Assembly: GCF_004342915.1 (NCBI RefSeq)
Contig: NZ_SLWL01000004.1
Coordinates: 62,001-126,000 of the forward strand
Direction of reading: 5' to 3'
Source of the DNA: Camelimonas lactis
GTDB lineage: Bacteria > Pseudomonadota > Alphaproteobacteria > Rhizobiales > Beijerinckiaceae
DNA length: 64,000 nt
The position numbers and the translations under genes are program-made. The notes beneath the pieces are model-generated. The model saw nothing but the letters and a program-made list of their open reading frames with translations. It was not told the origin of the DNA and ran no database searches. Positions 8,456 through 17,900 of this stretch are shown here, in pieces (position 1 is the first letter of the stretch; each line of letters begins with the position of its first letter).

Positions 8456-9562
8456 TCAAGGCGTCTTTGGATGAACGCCCAGTTCACGGGCAAAGGCTTC
8501 AAGCCGGGCTGCTTCGTCTGGGCGCGCGCCAAGAGCGCGAACGCCGTCGGCCAGCGCGGCGCCTGCTTCTGTCTTTCGGCCCAGCACCACATAGGAACGC
8601 ACCAGCGTGCGCCAGCCTTCGGGATTATCCGGGTTGGCCTTTAGCCGCTCCGCCAGGCCCTGCACCATGCCGGCGATCGCCGCTTGCTGGGCCTCGGCGG
8701 GCGCGGAGGCGATGTCTTTCGCCATCGCCTGCCGCTGCAAACCTTCGATGCGGGCTTCGACCGCAGCGCGCCACGGCGCATCGGGCGGCGCGCTCTTCAG
8801 CAACGCTTCAAACGCCTTGCGCGCCCCGTCCATATCGCCGTCCTGGGCGAGCGCGACAGCCAGATAGAATTTTGGCATGGGCGCAGCTGGATCACCCTTT
8901 GCCGCGCGCTCGAACAATTCGCGTGCAAAAGATTCCACCACGCCGTTGGAGGAGGCCACCAGCGCCTCGCCATAGCTGGCCAGACGCGCCGGCGTTTCTC
9001 CGCGCAACTTCAGTACGCTGGCCCAGGCCTTCACGGCGTCATCCGGGCGCCCCATGCGCAGATAGACCGGAGCCAGCAATTCCCACCCGGCTCCATCGTC
9101 CGGTTTCGCGGCCAGATGACGTTCCATCCGCGCCACCAGATCACCAGCGTCAGCCTGGGCGACGGGCCGCGCGCGACGCTCGGCGATGGTCAGGGATCCC
9201 AGGTCAGGCGAGCCTACAGCGCCATAAATCGCCAGGGTAACGAGGGGGATCGTCGACAGCGCGATAGCTGAAGCGGCGCGGCGTCGGCGCAGTGCATATT
9301 CGCTTTCGCCATCGGCCAGCCCCATCGGAGCTGAACGGCTTTCCCGCAACAGGCGCCGCGCTGCCTCAGCCCGCGCGGCGTCGGCCTCAATGGCGCTGAT
9401 ATAGCCGCTGCCAGCGTCGCGGTTGATCTCGGCAAGGCGCTGTTCATAAAACGCGCGCTCATCCACCTGCCCCGCCGGCGCAGGCGCGCGGCGCGACAGG
9501 GGCCACAGAACCGCACCGATCGCCAGGCCGGTCATGAGCGCGAAGATGAACCAGATCGCCAT
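8456..9562 (-). CDS. ccmI: Cytochrome c maturation protein CcmI (CycH)
   Basis: A 368-residue apocytochrome c chaperone. The N-terminal transmembrane helix is WFIFALMTGLAIGAVLWPL. A cytoplasmic loop follows (FYEQRLAEINRDAGSGYISA), then a second helix at about 92-112 (AASAIALSTIPLVTLAIYGA), then a periplasmic TPR part in which DDGAGWELLAPVYLRMGRPD and NPDNPEGWRTLVRSYVVLGR are typical repeats. It is the first gene of ccmI-ccmE-ccmF-ccmH. The 105-bp gap upstream may hold the operon promoter, although read-through from the feuQ-like gene is possible. Confidence 0.92.
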   Translation of the reverse strand: MAIWFIFALMTGLAIGAVLWPLSRRAPAPAGQVDERAFYEQRLAEINRDAGSGYISAIEADAARAEAARRLLRESRSAPMGLADGESEYALRRRRAASAIALSTIPLVTLAIYGAVGSPDLGSLTIAERRARPVAQADAGDLVARMERHLAAKPDDGAGWELLAPVYLRMGRPDDAVKAWASVLKLRGETPARLASYGEALVASSNGVVESFARELFERAAKGDPAAPMPKFYLAVALAQDGDMDGARKAFEALLKSAPPDAPWRAAVEARIEGLQRQAMAKDIASAPAEAQQAAIAGMVQGLAERLKANPDNPEGWRTLVRSYVVLGRKTEAGAALADGVRALGARPDEAARLEAFARELGVHPKTP

Positions 9563-9667
9563 CCAGGCCGTATAACCTGGCGAGCAGCTTCGTCAGATGG
9601 CGCGGCGCGGCGACATAAAGTCACGCGAATTCAGAAACATCTGCAATGATCTGTAAACATTAGTGAA

Positions 9668-11122
9668 TCAGTTGACTGCCTGCGGAAGCGCCACAACGCC
9701 AGGAAGGGACAACTCTGCCCGCAAGCCGCCCAGCGCCGATTTCTGCAACTGCAGGGCTCCGCCATACATTTCAGCCAGATCCGCGACGATCGACAGCCCC
9801 AATCCCGAACCTGGCTTTGCCTCATCAAGCCGCTTGCCGCGCGCCATGGCGTCTGCCCACGCCTCCGCCGCCAGCCCCGGCCCATCATCATCAACCGCAA
9901 TCCTGATGGTTGGAGCGCCGTCGGCATTCATGACCCCAGCCGTGATGACGACCCGCGAACGCCCCCATTTGAAGGCGTTGTCGGTAAGATTGCCAATCAT
10001 GTCCTGGAGATCCTGCGCTTCCCCCCGGAAACGCAACCCCTCCTCTACCGAGACATCCAGGGCAATGTCGCGTCCCGCATGAATGCGGAGCAGGGTCCGG
10101 GTCAGGCCGTTCACCACCGGCCCCACGTCGGCGAACGCGCCCAGCGCACCGGCCAGCGCCGCGGCGCGGGCGCGGTCCAGATAGTAGTTGATCTGGTTAC
10201 GCATGATCGCCGCCTGATCCCGGACACGTGTCGGGAAGCCCGATCCGCCAGCCGCGCCCGCGATCTGCTCCGCATCGTTGACGATCACGCTCAACGGCGT
10301 CTTCAGCGCATGGGCCAGATTGCCGACCTGAGTGCGCGCCCGGTCCAAAATCTTGCGATTTGCGTCGATCAGCAGATTGAGTTCCGTCGCCAGCGGCGCA
10401 ACGTCTCGCGGATAGGAGCCGCCTATGTGATCGGAATCGCCGTGGCGCACTTTCTCGATGGCGCTGCGCAGACGGGTCAGCGGCGCGAGGCCGAACCTGA
10501 CCTGCAGCAGCGTCGACAGGGCCAGCGCCAGCCCCAGCAGCACGAAGGTGAGCGTGACGTAAATGATGAATTCCCGCTTCTCCGCCTCGATTTCATCGGC
10601 CGGGCCCGCAACGGCGATATCGAAGCGCCCCTCGTCCCCGAAATCGATGGTGCGGGAAATCACGCGCAAGCGCCGGTCATCTGGTCCGACCACATAGCCT
10701 GAACGGACGCCGTCATTGCGCGTCGCCTCATGACGCGCGGCGCGCGGCGGCAATGGTTGCAGTTGCGAGCCGAACAGGGAGCGGGAGGCGCGAATATCAC
10801 CGGGGCGCCCGCCAGTGCGCGCGATCTGCCAGTACCAGCCGGACAGGGGCAGGTCGAAACGCGGCTCGCCAATGCCCACGCGCTCCTTGCCGTCAGCGCC
10901 GACAGGGGCGGCCATCTCCGACACGAGCCCGGTCAGATAAACCTGCAGGCGCTCATCAAAGGCGCGTTCCGTGGCCCGATTGTAGATGGCGGTGAGAATC
11001 AGACCGGCGACAACGAAAATCAGCACGCACCAGCAGATAGCCGAAATCACCAGGCGCTCGGCCAGCGATGAATCCCGGCGGATCAGTTGCCCCAATCGCG
11101 CGACGCCTTGCCTCAGGCCCAT
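9668..11122 (-). CDS. feuQ: Sensor histidine kinase, FeuQ-like
   Basis: A 484-residue inner-membrane kinase with two transmembrane helices (about 20-42, LVISAICWCVLIFVVAGLIL, and about 175-197, YVTLTFVLLGLALALSTLLQ) around a periplasmic sensor domain. The H-box is VGNLAHALKTPLSVIVND, the N-box MIGNLTDNAFKWGRS and the G boxes DDDGPGLAAE and GSGLGLSIVADLAEMYGG. The start at 11122 leaves 1 nt after the regulator stop. In Rhizobium and Sinorhizobium a FeuP/FeuQ pair lies directly upstream of cycHJKL and controls iron uptake or cyclic-glucan export (established knowledge). The same gene order here supports the name, but the regulon is not shown. Confidence 0.82.
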   Translation of the reverse strand: MGLRQGVARLGQLIRRDSSLAERLVISAICWCVLIFVVAGLILTAIYNRATERAFDERLQVYLTGLVSEMAAPVGADGKERVGIGEPRFDLPLSGWYWQIARTGGRPGDIRASRSLFGSQLQPLPPRAARHEATRNDGVRSGYVVGPDDRRLRVISRTIDFGDEGRFDIAVAGPADEIEAEKREFIIYVTLTFVLLGLALALSTLLQVRFGLAPLTRLRSAIEKVRHGDSDHIGGSYPRDVAPLATELNLLIDANRKILDRARTQVGNLAHALKTPLSVIVNDAEQIAGAAGGSGFPTRVRDQAAIMRNQINYYLDRARAAALAGALGAFADVGPVVNGLTRTLLRIHAGRDIALDVSVEEGLRFRGEAQDLQDMIGNLTDNAFKWGRSRVVITAGVMNADGAPTIRIAVDDDGPGLAAEAWADAMARGKRLDEAKPGSGLGLSIVADLAEMYGGALQLQKSALGGLRAELSLPGVVALPQAVN

Positions 11123-11123
11123 G

Positions 11124-11816
11124 TCATGTCGCCGTTTTTCCTGCCAGCTGGCCGGGCGCATGGACCAGGATTCGATAGCCCAGTCCCCTGACCGTTTCGA
11201 TAATTTCAACCCCAAGCTTGCGTCGCAACCGGCCGATAAAGACTTCGATGGTATTCGAGTCGCGATCGAAATCCTGATCATAGATATGCTCGACCAGTTC
11301 GGTGCGAGAGATCGTCTTGCCAGGATGGTGCATCAGATAGGACAGCAGCCGGAACTCGTGGGATGTCAGCCGGACCTCGGCGCCGTCCACCGTAACGCGC
11401 GCCGCCCCCACATCCAGCCTGACGGGTCCACATGCGAGCACGTTGCTCGCATGCCCGGCGGACCGCCGCAACAGGGCCCGCAGGCGCGCCAGCAACTCCT
11501 CCATGTGAAAGGGCTTGGAGACATAATCATCGGCGCCAGCGTCGAAGGCCAGCACCTTGTCATTCCAGCGGTCGCGCGCCGTCAATACCAGAACCGGCGT
11601 CGCAACGCCGCCGTCGCGCCATTGCTGGAGAACGGAAAGACCATCAAGCCCGGGCAACCCCATATCCAGAATCGCCGCGTCATAAGGTTCCGTCTCGCCG
11701 AGAAAAACCGCCTCACGTCCCTCCAGCGCACGGTCCACCGCATAGCCAGCGGCCTCAAGCGCCTGAGATATCTGCCGGTTCAGCTCGGGGTCGTCCTCAA
11801 TCACAAGCAATCGCAA
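11124..11816 (-). CDS. feuP: OmpR-family response regulator, FeuP-like
   Basis: A 230-residue response regulator and partner of the kinase 1 nt downstream. The receiver starts RLLVIEDDPELNRQISQAL with phosphoacceptor Asp51 (AAILDMGLPGLDG) and the Lys in YVSKPFHMEELLARL. The winged-helix domain includes LTSHEFRLLSYLMHHPGKTI and TIEVFIGRLRRKLG. I place the start at a TTG (11816) because it begins exactly where receiver domains begin and has GGAG about 7 nt upstream. The open frame runs on to 11897 with an ATG at 11882, but that extension (FRQFRLRRWPPAGRTG) does not look like a receiver. PhoP and FeuP families are very similar, so the gene name rests on context. Confidence 0.82.
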   Translation of the reverse strand: MRLLVIEDDPELNRQISQALEAAGYAVDRALEGREAVFLGETEPYDAAILDMGLPGLDGLSVLQQWRDGGVATPVLVLTARDRWNDKVLAFDAGADDYVSKPFHMEELLARLRALLRRSAGHASNVLACGPVRLDVGAARVTVDGAEVRLTSHEFRLLSYLMHHPGKTISRTELVEHIYDQDFDRDSNTIEVFIGRLRRKLGVEIIETVRGLGYRILVHAPGQLAGKTAT

Positions 11817-11946
11817 CCGCGCTCTCCGCCCTGTCCGGCCCGCCGGCGGCCACCGCCTGAGCCTGAATTGTCGAAACGCCATGCTGACTGATGCCAATTA
11901 CCGGCGAAAACATGGAGACGCCTGCTCCGCCAGGTTTCAAACGCTT

Positions 11947-12279
11947 CTACCGGGGCGCGTCCGGTCTGGGCGCGCGGGCGTTGACCACCTGATGGATAAC
12001 GCGGCCATCACGCCTCAGGAGCGTGAGGCGGTAGACATATTGGCCATCACGCCGGCACAGCAGGGCCCGCAGCACCTTTGCTCCTGGCCCAACCGTGGCG
12101 CGGGCCTTGCGCAGCACCACGTCCGGCGGCAGCACAGCCTTCTGGCTCACCAGCTCGCGAACCTCCCCCTGCCCCAGACACTGGTCGTCGTTCCTGGGCC
12201 GGGCCTGAGCCTGGGAGGTTTCAGTCGCAAGGCATGCGAAAGCCAGGCAAAGCCCCAGCATTCTTATCGCCGATGTCAT
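11947..12279 (-). CDS. Small exported PepSY-like protein upstream of the FeuP-like regulator
   Basis: About 110 residues. An N-terminal signal peptide (MLGLCLAFACLATETSQAQA, cleavage likely after AQA) is followed by a compact domain. That domain ([50 protein letters not shown]) resembles the PepSY fold: a helix, then strands with a Y-x-V/L-x-L pattern. I start at the ATG at 12279 (GGAA just upstream); 12261 is an alternative. A small periplasmic protein next to a FeuPQ-type pair recalls FeuN of Sinorhizobium, a periplasmic inhibitor of FeuQ. Function as a kinase modulator is inference. Confidence 0.65.
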   Translation of the reverse strand: MTSAIRMLGLCLAFACLATETSQAQARPRNDDQCLGQGEVRELVSQKAVLPPDVVLRKARATVGPGAKVLRALLCRRDGQYVYRLTLLRRDGRVIHQVVNARAPRPDAPR

Positions 12280-12422
12280 TTCCGGAAGGCCCAGACAGTT
12301 CAGCACGCTTTATCACCCCCGCGCCAGGCCATGCGCGACCCATACCCAAGGGCAATATTGGCATGAGCCGCGACCAGCGTCATGTGGGTAACGCCTGGGA
12401 TGGGCGCGCGCTACAGCTTACG

Positions 12423-13373
12423 TTATCGCTCCCCGAACTTTGATCCGCCCGACTGGCCGGGCGCGGGCTCCCACCCCCACATGCGCGACGCCAGGCTCCC
12501 GCGCTCCATCGTCCCGTCCATCACACCGCCCATGGCGCCGTCGATCAGGCGCCAGCGCCAGGCGACATAGAGCCGCCAGCCCACGCCCGCGACGAGAAGT
12601 ACAAGGCCAAGGGCGGTCATCATTGACGCCATGGCGGCGAAGGCGGGAAGCTGCTGGGCCGCCTGGCCAAGCTCCGTCGCCGCCTGGCGCAGGCTGTCGC
12701 CGAGCGTTTCCGCGGCCGCAGCCGTGGCCAGGCCCGCGCCAGCGATCGTCTGGGCAAGACCGGCGCCAGCAGGCAGGCGAATCTGGGCCGGGTCAGCGCG
12801 GGCGCCGCCATTCCCCGGAACCGGCCTTCGTTTGAGGGGAACCTGTTTCGAGCCGGCCGCCAACATGAGGGCGGTTCGCTCAACGTCAGCAACACGATTT
12901 GTCCAGCCGGCGCCGAAACGCCGCCAGGTACGTAATTGTTTCAAGAAGGCCATCCGGCGCGCGCACACGGCGGTGATGAGTGCGGCAATCGCCGGGTGCG
13001 ACCGCGTCGCAGCCAGCGTCACCTGACCGACAACGCCGTCCGCACGCACGCCAAGCTCCCGCTGCAGCCATTTCACAGCCTGTACCGGGCCGGAATTCAC
13101 CGCAGCGTCGAAAATTGCGTAATCCAGGCCGGCCGGCAATTCATCGGCGCGCACGCGGCGCCAGTATTGTTCCAGATAAATCGCCCTCACCTCAGTCATT
13201 GTGGCAAGGAATACATCGCGCGGCGGTTGCCCCTTGCCCCGTCGCCAGGCGTCATAAACGCGCTGGGTGACGCCGCGGCTCGTCCGCCCTCCCGGATCGC
13301 GCGGGTCATCCACATTCCCCCCCTCGTGGGCGAGCACGCGAGCAAGCGCGGTCTGCTGACTGGTCGCTACCAT
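12423..13373 (-). CDS. GTA-associated glycosyl hydrolase 108 muramidase with C-terminal membrane segment
   Basis: A 316-residue probable cell-wall hydrolase at the end of the GTA cluster. Residues 1-90 match the N-acetylmuramidase (GH108, DUF847) pattern: ARVLAHEGGNVDDPRDPGGR with catalytic Glu17, then GVTQRVYDAWRRGKGQP and DYAIFDAAVNSGPVQAVKWL. A peptidoglycan-binding type 3 module follows at about 90-160 (ELGVRADGVVGQVTLAA). After an Ala/Pro-rich linker a transmembrane helix lies at about 250-272 (ALGLVLLVAGVGWRLYVAW). An enzyme fused to a membrane anchor could act both as endolysin and as holin-like release factor for particle lysis; that dual role is inference. Confidence 0.82.
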   Translation of the reverse strand: MVATSQQTALARVLAHEGGNVDDPRDPGGRTSRGVTQRVYDAWRRGKGQPPRDVFLATMTEVRAIYLEQYWRRVRADELPAGLDYAIFDAAVNSGPVQAVKWLQRELGVRADGVVGQVTLAATRSHPAIAALITAVCARRMAFLKQLRTWRRFGAGWTNRVADVERTALMLAAGSKQVPLKRRPVPGNGGARADPAQIRLPAGAGLAQTIAGAGLATAAAAETLGDSLRQAATELGQAAQQLPAFAAMASMMTALGLVLLVAGVGWRLYVAWRWRLIDGAMGGVMDGTMERGSLASRMWGWEPAPGQSGGSKFGER

Positions 13374-13416
13374 GGCTTCCCCCTTTTTCAGTTTTCACTC
13401 TGTTTCTGCCCCGGAA

Positions 13417-14883
13417 TCAGGCGCCGAGATGCGCCAGCTTCGCCGCGAGCGCCGTGGCGCGGCGGGCATTGCCGGAGATCGAGGGATGGACGCCGTCGCC
13501 CGACATGTATCCGGCGGCTTCCGCGGCGGCGAAGTCGCCCAGCGCATCCCGCTCATCGAAAAAGGCGCAGCCATGAGCCCATGCGGCGCTCTTCAAAACG
13601 GCGTCATGGTAGCGAATGCCTGTGGCGGCCGCGTCGGCGGGGTCCGGCGGCCGCGTCAGCAACAGGCGCGTGCGGGGGCAGCTTTGCAGGCGATCGATGA
13701 TCCGGCGCAGGCTCTGGCTGAAATCCGCCGCGTTGCGCCGCGCTTCCACATCGGTCTGGGGCGGGAAGCCCCGGTCGTTCATGCCGGCGTTCAGGATGAA
13801 CACGTCGGCCTGCAGCAGGCCGGCCCACATGCGCATGCGCGCATCATCGAGGCTGGCCCAATCCCGCGCCGCCGCTGAAGGCGTGCCGATATCGAGGACC
13901 TGAACGCCGTCGTGACCGACGCCCGCGCCATGCATCTCCACGGCCCAGAAATACAGCGCCTCACCGCAACAGACGATGCGCTCGATATTGATCCCCTTGC
14001 CGGCGTAAACCCCACCAATGTCGAGCAACAGCGTCAGCTTGTGGACCACGCCGAGTTCAGGATAATCCGCCTGGCGCACCAGCACGGCGTTATCCAGCAC
14101 CTCTGTCGGCCATTGCCGCAGCCGGAACGACTGGCCCGGCGCCGTCCACTCAAAATACAGGTCGACCGCGTGAACATCGCTTGCTGGGCCTGAGAGCAGA
14201 AGATAGTCGCTGGTCGCCAGTTCATCGGTCGCGGCGTTGAGGCAGAACAACCCCTTGCCGAACAGGCTGCGGCGACGCTTCGCATCGCTCCACGGCAGCG
14301 CCGCGATATTGGTAAAGCCGGAACTTACGGCATAGTCGCCGCCGGCCATGCGCAGGGCGATGGTTTCATGATCGAGTGGCAGCAGGCCCGGCCCGGCGTC
14401 TCCCAACGATGCTGTCAGCAAACTGCGCAGATTGTCGGTGAACCCCGGCTGCCCGCCGCTGCTGCCGAGGCTGTCCAACCCGACGACGACGCGCTTGCGG
14501 GCGCGGCCGCTGAACGGCCCCGCGAATGGATCGGCGAAGCCGGATGCAGCGGCGGCCTCCCGCCAGCGCGTTCCGTCCCAGGCCGTGAAGCGATTGCTCG
14601 CCTGCACGTAGGCGACCCAGCCGACTCCCGGCGCATAAAAACGCCAGGCGCCGTCCTGCCACACGGCTACCTCCCCATCCGCGCCGGCCCAGGCGCCAGT
14701 TCCCGCTCCAACGATATGGCGATCGCCTTCCGCCGGCGCGGCAGGCGGGGCGGCGCGGCCGGCGTCGCGCACGGCAAGCTGAACCAGGTCGTCCAGAATG
14801 GTGAGGCCTTCATTGACGGTGACGTGTTTCTGCGATTGCCCGGCCGCCACCAGGGGAAGGCCAAGGCGCAAGGTCCCGGTCAT
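13417..14883 (-). CDS. DUF2793 tail-fibre protein fused to an SGNH-type hydrolase
   Basis: A 488-residue protein directly downstream of the GTA baseplate gene. The N-terminal about 100 residues match DUF2793 (LRLGLPLVAAGQSQKHVTVN, ILDDLVQLAVRDA, WQDGAWRFYAPGVGWVAYV), a fibre module common after gp15-like genes. The rest looks like an SGNH/GDSL hydrolase: VVVGLDSLGSSGGQPG (GxDS-type block I), AGMNDRGFP (block III-like) and MSGDGVHPSISGNARR (catalytic Asp-x-x-His). The start is at 14883; the open frame upstream of it overlaps gp15 and is not fibre-like. Probable role: receptor contact plus esterase or deacetylase action on surface polysaccharide; this is inference. Confidence 0.82.
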   Translation of the reverse strand: MTGTLRLGLPLVAAGQSQKHVTVNEGLTILDDLVQLAVRDAGRAAPPAAPAEGDRHIVGAGTGAWAGADGEVAVWQDGAWRFYAPGVGWVAYVQASNRFTAWDGTRWREAAAASGFADPFAGPFSGRARKRVVVGLDSLGSSGGQPGFTDNLRSLLTASLGDAGPGLLPLDHETIALRMAGGDYAVSSGFTNIAALPWSDAKRRRSLFGKGLFCLNAATDELATSDYLLLSGPASDVHAVDLYFEWTAPGQSFRLRQWPTEVLDNAVLVRQADYPELGVVHKLTLLLDIGGVYAGKGINIERIVCCGEALYFWAVEMHGAGVGHDGVQVLDIGTPSAAARDWASLDDARMRMWAGLLQADVFILNAGMNDRGFPPQTDVEARRNAADFSQSLRRIIDRLQSCPRTRLLLTRPPDPADAAATGIRYHDAVLKSAAWAHGCAFFDERDALGDFAAAEAAGYMSGDGVHPSISGNARRATALAAKLAHLGA

Positions 14884-14902
14884 GGAGAACTCCGCAAAGG
14901 TT

Positions 14903-17900
14903 TCAGGAAATCGTGACAATCGCGCGCGCGGGGAAACCACGCCCGGCGACAGCGCTGATCTGCATGACGGCGAGATCAAGCGTCGCCTGGGCCGCGCCGA
15001 AATCAGCCAGTTCCGCCGCGGCCGGATAAAGGATCGCCGGCGCATCGCCACTGAGGGTGCGTTTCACGCCGTCGCCGACATGGATATCGATGTCGTAGCG
15101 TTCAAAAGCTTCGCCCAGCGGCGGTTCAGTTTCGCCCCAGGCGTCGGCAAGCAGGCGGCTGCGGCGCACGAAACGGATGAGAACGCCTTCCGGCCCACGC
15201 CGCGCCCGGATGTGCACGGGCGCAAGCGGCCGTAGCGCCAGCGCCGAGGGCACCGCCACAAGCTCCTGAAAGGCTCCGTCGCCATGGTCATGGCCGGCAG
15301 GTCCCACCCGGTAGCGCATGGTGCGACCAAGATCGTTCAGGTCGCTGGTCAGCGGCGTCAACGCCCGGTCGAGCGCGACGATCCTGGCGCCTGGCGGCAG
15401 CAGGCGCGCCGCCGTCGACTCGCTGCCGCCAAGGCCACGCAGCAGCCGGCTGAAGCGCCACATTCTCCCGCCCTGGTCCGCCTCGCCAACCAGTTCAACG
15501 CGGCCGGCCGCAAGAATTTCCGCCAGACCGCTGTCATCCAGCAGCGCGAACATATTGGCGCCGCCGAACAGGGCGGCGTCATCGACGGAGGCGATCGCGC
15601 CGCCACGAATGACCGCCGTAAAGGCGTTGACGTGGTCAAAACGCCATAGCGGCCCCGGCGGTAGCGGCGTGGTGGTCCGTCCCGCCATGGCGGGAGCCGC
15701 GATCTGGCCAACATGATCGAAATGCCCGCCGTCGGCCGAGCGCCACACCGCCAGCGTTCCCGGCCATGGGTCGGCAAAGGCCGCCAGATATTGCAACGGC
15801 TCAGGCTGGGCCAGCGCCGCCGGCAGGTCGAGGGCGAGCGCCAGCGGCGGCCCCGGCAGCGGCGGCGACGGGCGCGCCGTGGGCCGCCAGGGAGCGCCGG
15901 CGCCGTCCGGCAGCGTCAGGGCGATGGCCTCGGCCTCCAGCGCGCGGCAGGCGCCATCGACGATGCGGGTAATGCGCCAGGTCCGCCACAGGCCGTCGAT
16001 GGCCACGGCGATCACGTCCCCAGGCTCAAGGGCCAAAGACCTTGGCGAGATGCGAAGGCTGATGTGGTCACGCGCCTGCCAGAGCCGTTGCAGCCAGATG
16101 TCAGCCAGGCGTTGCGCCGCGCCGCGGTGGGTCACCGCCGGCACGTCCGCCGCCGCGGCGCGCTGGCTGAAACCGGCGAGTCGATGTGATGTGGCGGCGG
16201 CGCGACGATAATCGCCGTCACCATCGGTGAAGCCGATGCGGGCCTCACGCGGCAACTCGCTCTCCTGGGCCCGGGTCAGCAGCCATGGCGCGCCATCGTC
16301 ATCGGGGAACAGATCGTCCGCCGTGAACCAGGCCGAGATCGCGCCCGAAGGGCCACAAAACCGCACGGTTCCGCCGCTGACGGCGGCCTGGCAACCGTAC
16401 AGATCGCACAGGGGCTGCAACGCTTCACGCGCCGACATCGGCCGATCGACTACATAGCCGTCGAGATAGCCGTCCACCTCAACGGCGCCGACAGGCGCGT
16501 CGGGATCACCGACGCCAAAATCCACCAGCATCTGGCGCAGCAGCGCCGCCACCTCGACGCCCTCCAGCCGGCCGGTGAGCCAGTGGCCGCAGCCCCAGTT
16601 GGCGGCGTCGCCCCAAACACCGGACATGGCCGGGAACGCTGGAAACGGTCGCGCGTCCCACGCCCAGACGTAAATGCGCGATGGATCGACCATGCGCCCG
16701 CCATAGAGAGGCGAAACCGGGTTCCAGCCGTCGTTCGCGCCAAAGGCGGGGTCAAAGCGGCGGATAATCGCCTGCACGCCGCGCATTTGCATGAGATCAT
16801 CGCGAAAGCCGAGCGAGAATGGCGGCGCGGCGTTCTCCGACGACTTGGGATCGGGAAAGACGTTGGGGCCGTTGGTTCCCTTGTCGACGGCGGGCACGCC
16901 GATCTCGGTCAGCCAGATGGGTTTGCCGGCCGGAACCCAGGCCGTGGGGCCGATCTCGACACCGCCGGCGCGGCGCAGGTGCGGATTGCTCCACCAGCCA
17001 ACCAGATCCTTGGCGCGATAGATCCATGGCTTACCCCATTCGCCATCGACGATGGGTGAGCGAACCTGCGCCGCCCTGTCGGACCCGGAAGCGTAATACC
17101 AGTCGAACGCCTCGCCCGCGCCCAGTTGCCCGGTGAGATAATCCAGATCGTAGACGCTGCCAGCCAGTCCGGCGTCCGCATGGCCGGCGCCGTCACGCCA
17201 GTCAGAGAACGGCGGATAATAGTCGACGCCGACCGCATCAATGTGCGGGGAAGCCCAGACCACATCGAGGGGAAAATCCACGTCGGCGCCGCCATTGCGC
17301 ACATGGGCTCCATATTCGGTCCAGTCCGCCGCATAAACCAGCTTGCAGCCGGCGCCGAGCACGGCGCGAACGTCCCCGGCCAGCGCCGCGAACTGCTCCG
17401 CCGCCGGATAACCCGCGGCGCCGCGAACCCGCGTCAACCCAACGAATTCCGAGCCAATGACGAAAGCCTCGACGCCGCCGGCCAGCGCCGCGAGCGCCGC
17501 GTAGTGCAGGATAAAGCGGCGATAGCTGCATTGCGGCGCGCCGGAAAACACCACCGTGGCGAAATACGGCGTGAATTCTTCCGGCGCCGCGTCGCCGAAG
17601 AAACGCGCCACCTGCGCCGCCGCCGCCGCCGATCCATCCGGCGTCCCGGCCACATCCGGCCCCGGATGGCAGGTCATGCGGCCACGCCAGGGAAACGGCG
17701 CCTGCTCGCTCCCGGGATTGCGTGGGTCGGCCCGGCCATTGCCAGGCGCGATATCCATCATGACGAAGGGATAAAGCGTCACGGCGAGCCCGCGCGCGGC
17801 CAGTTCCTGAATGATGCGGATCACCGCGGCGTCGGACGGGGTTCCGCCATAGGCTGGCCGGCCGTCGATCAGGCTCACCGGGCGGGTCAACGCGCGGGCC

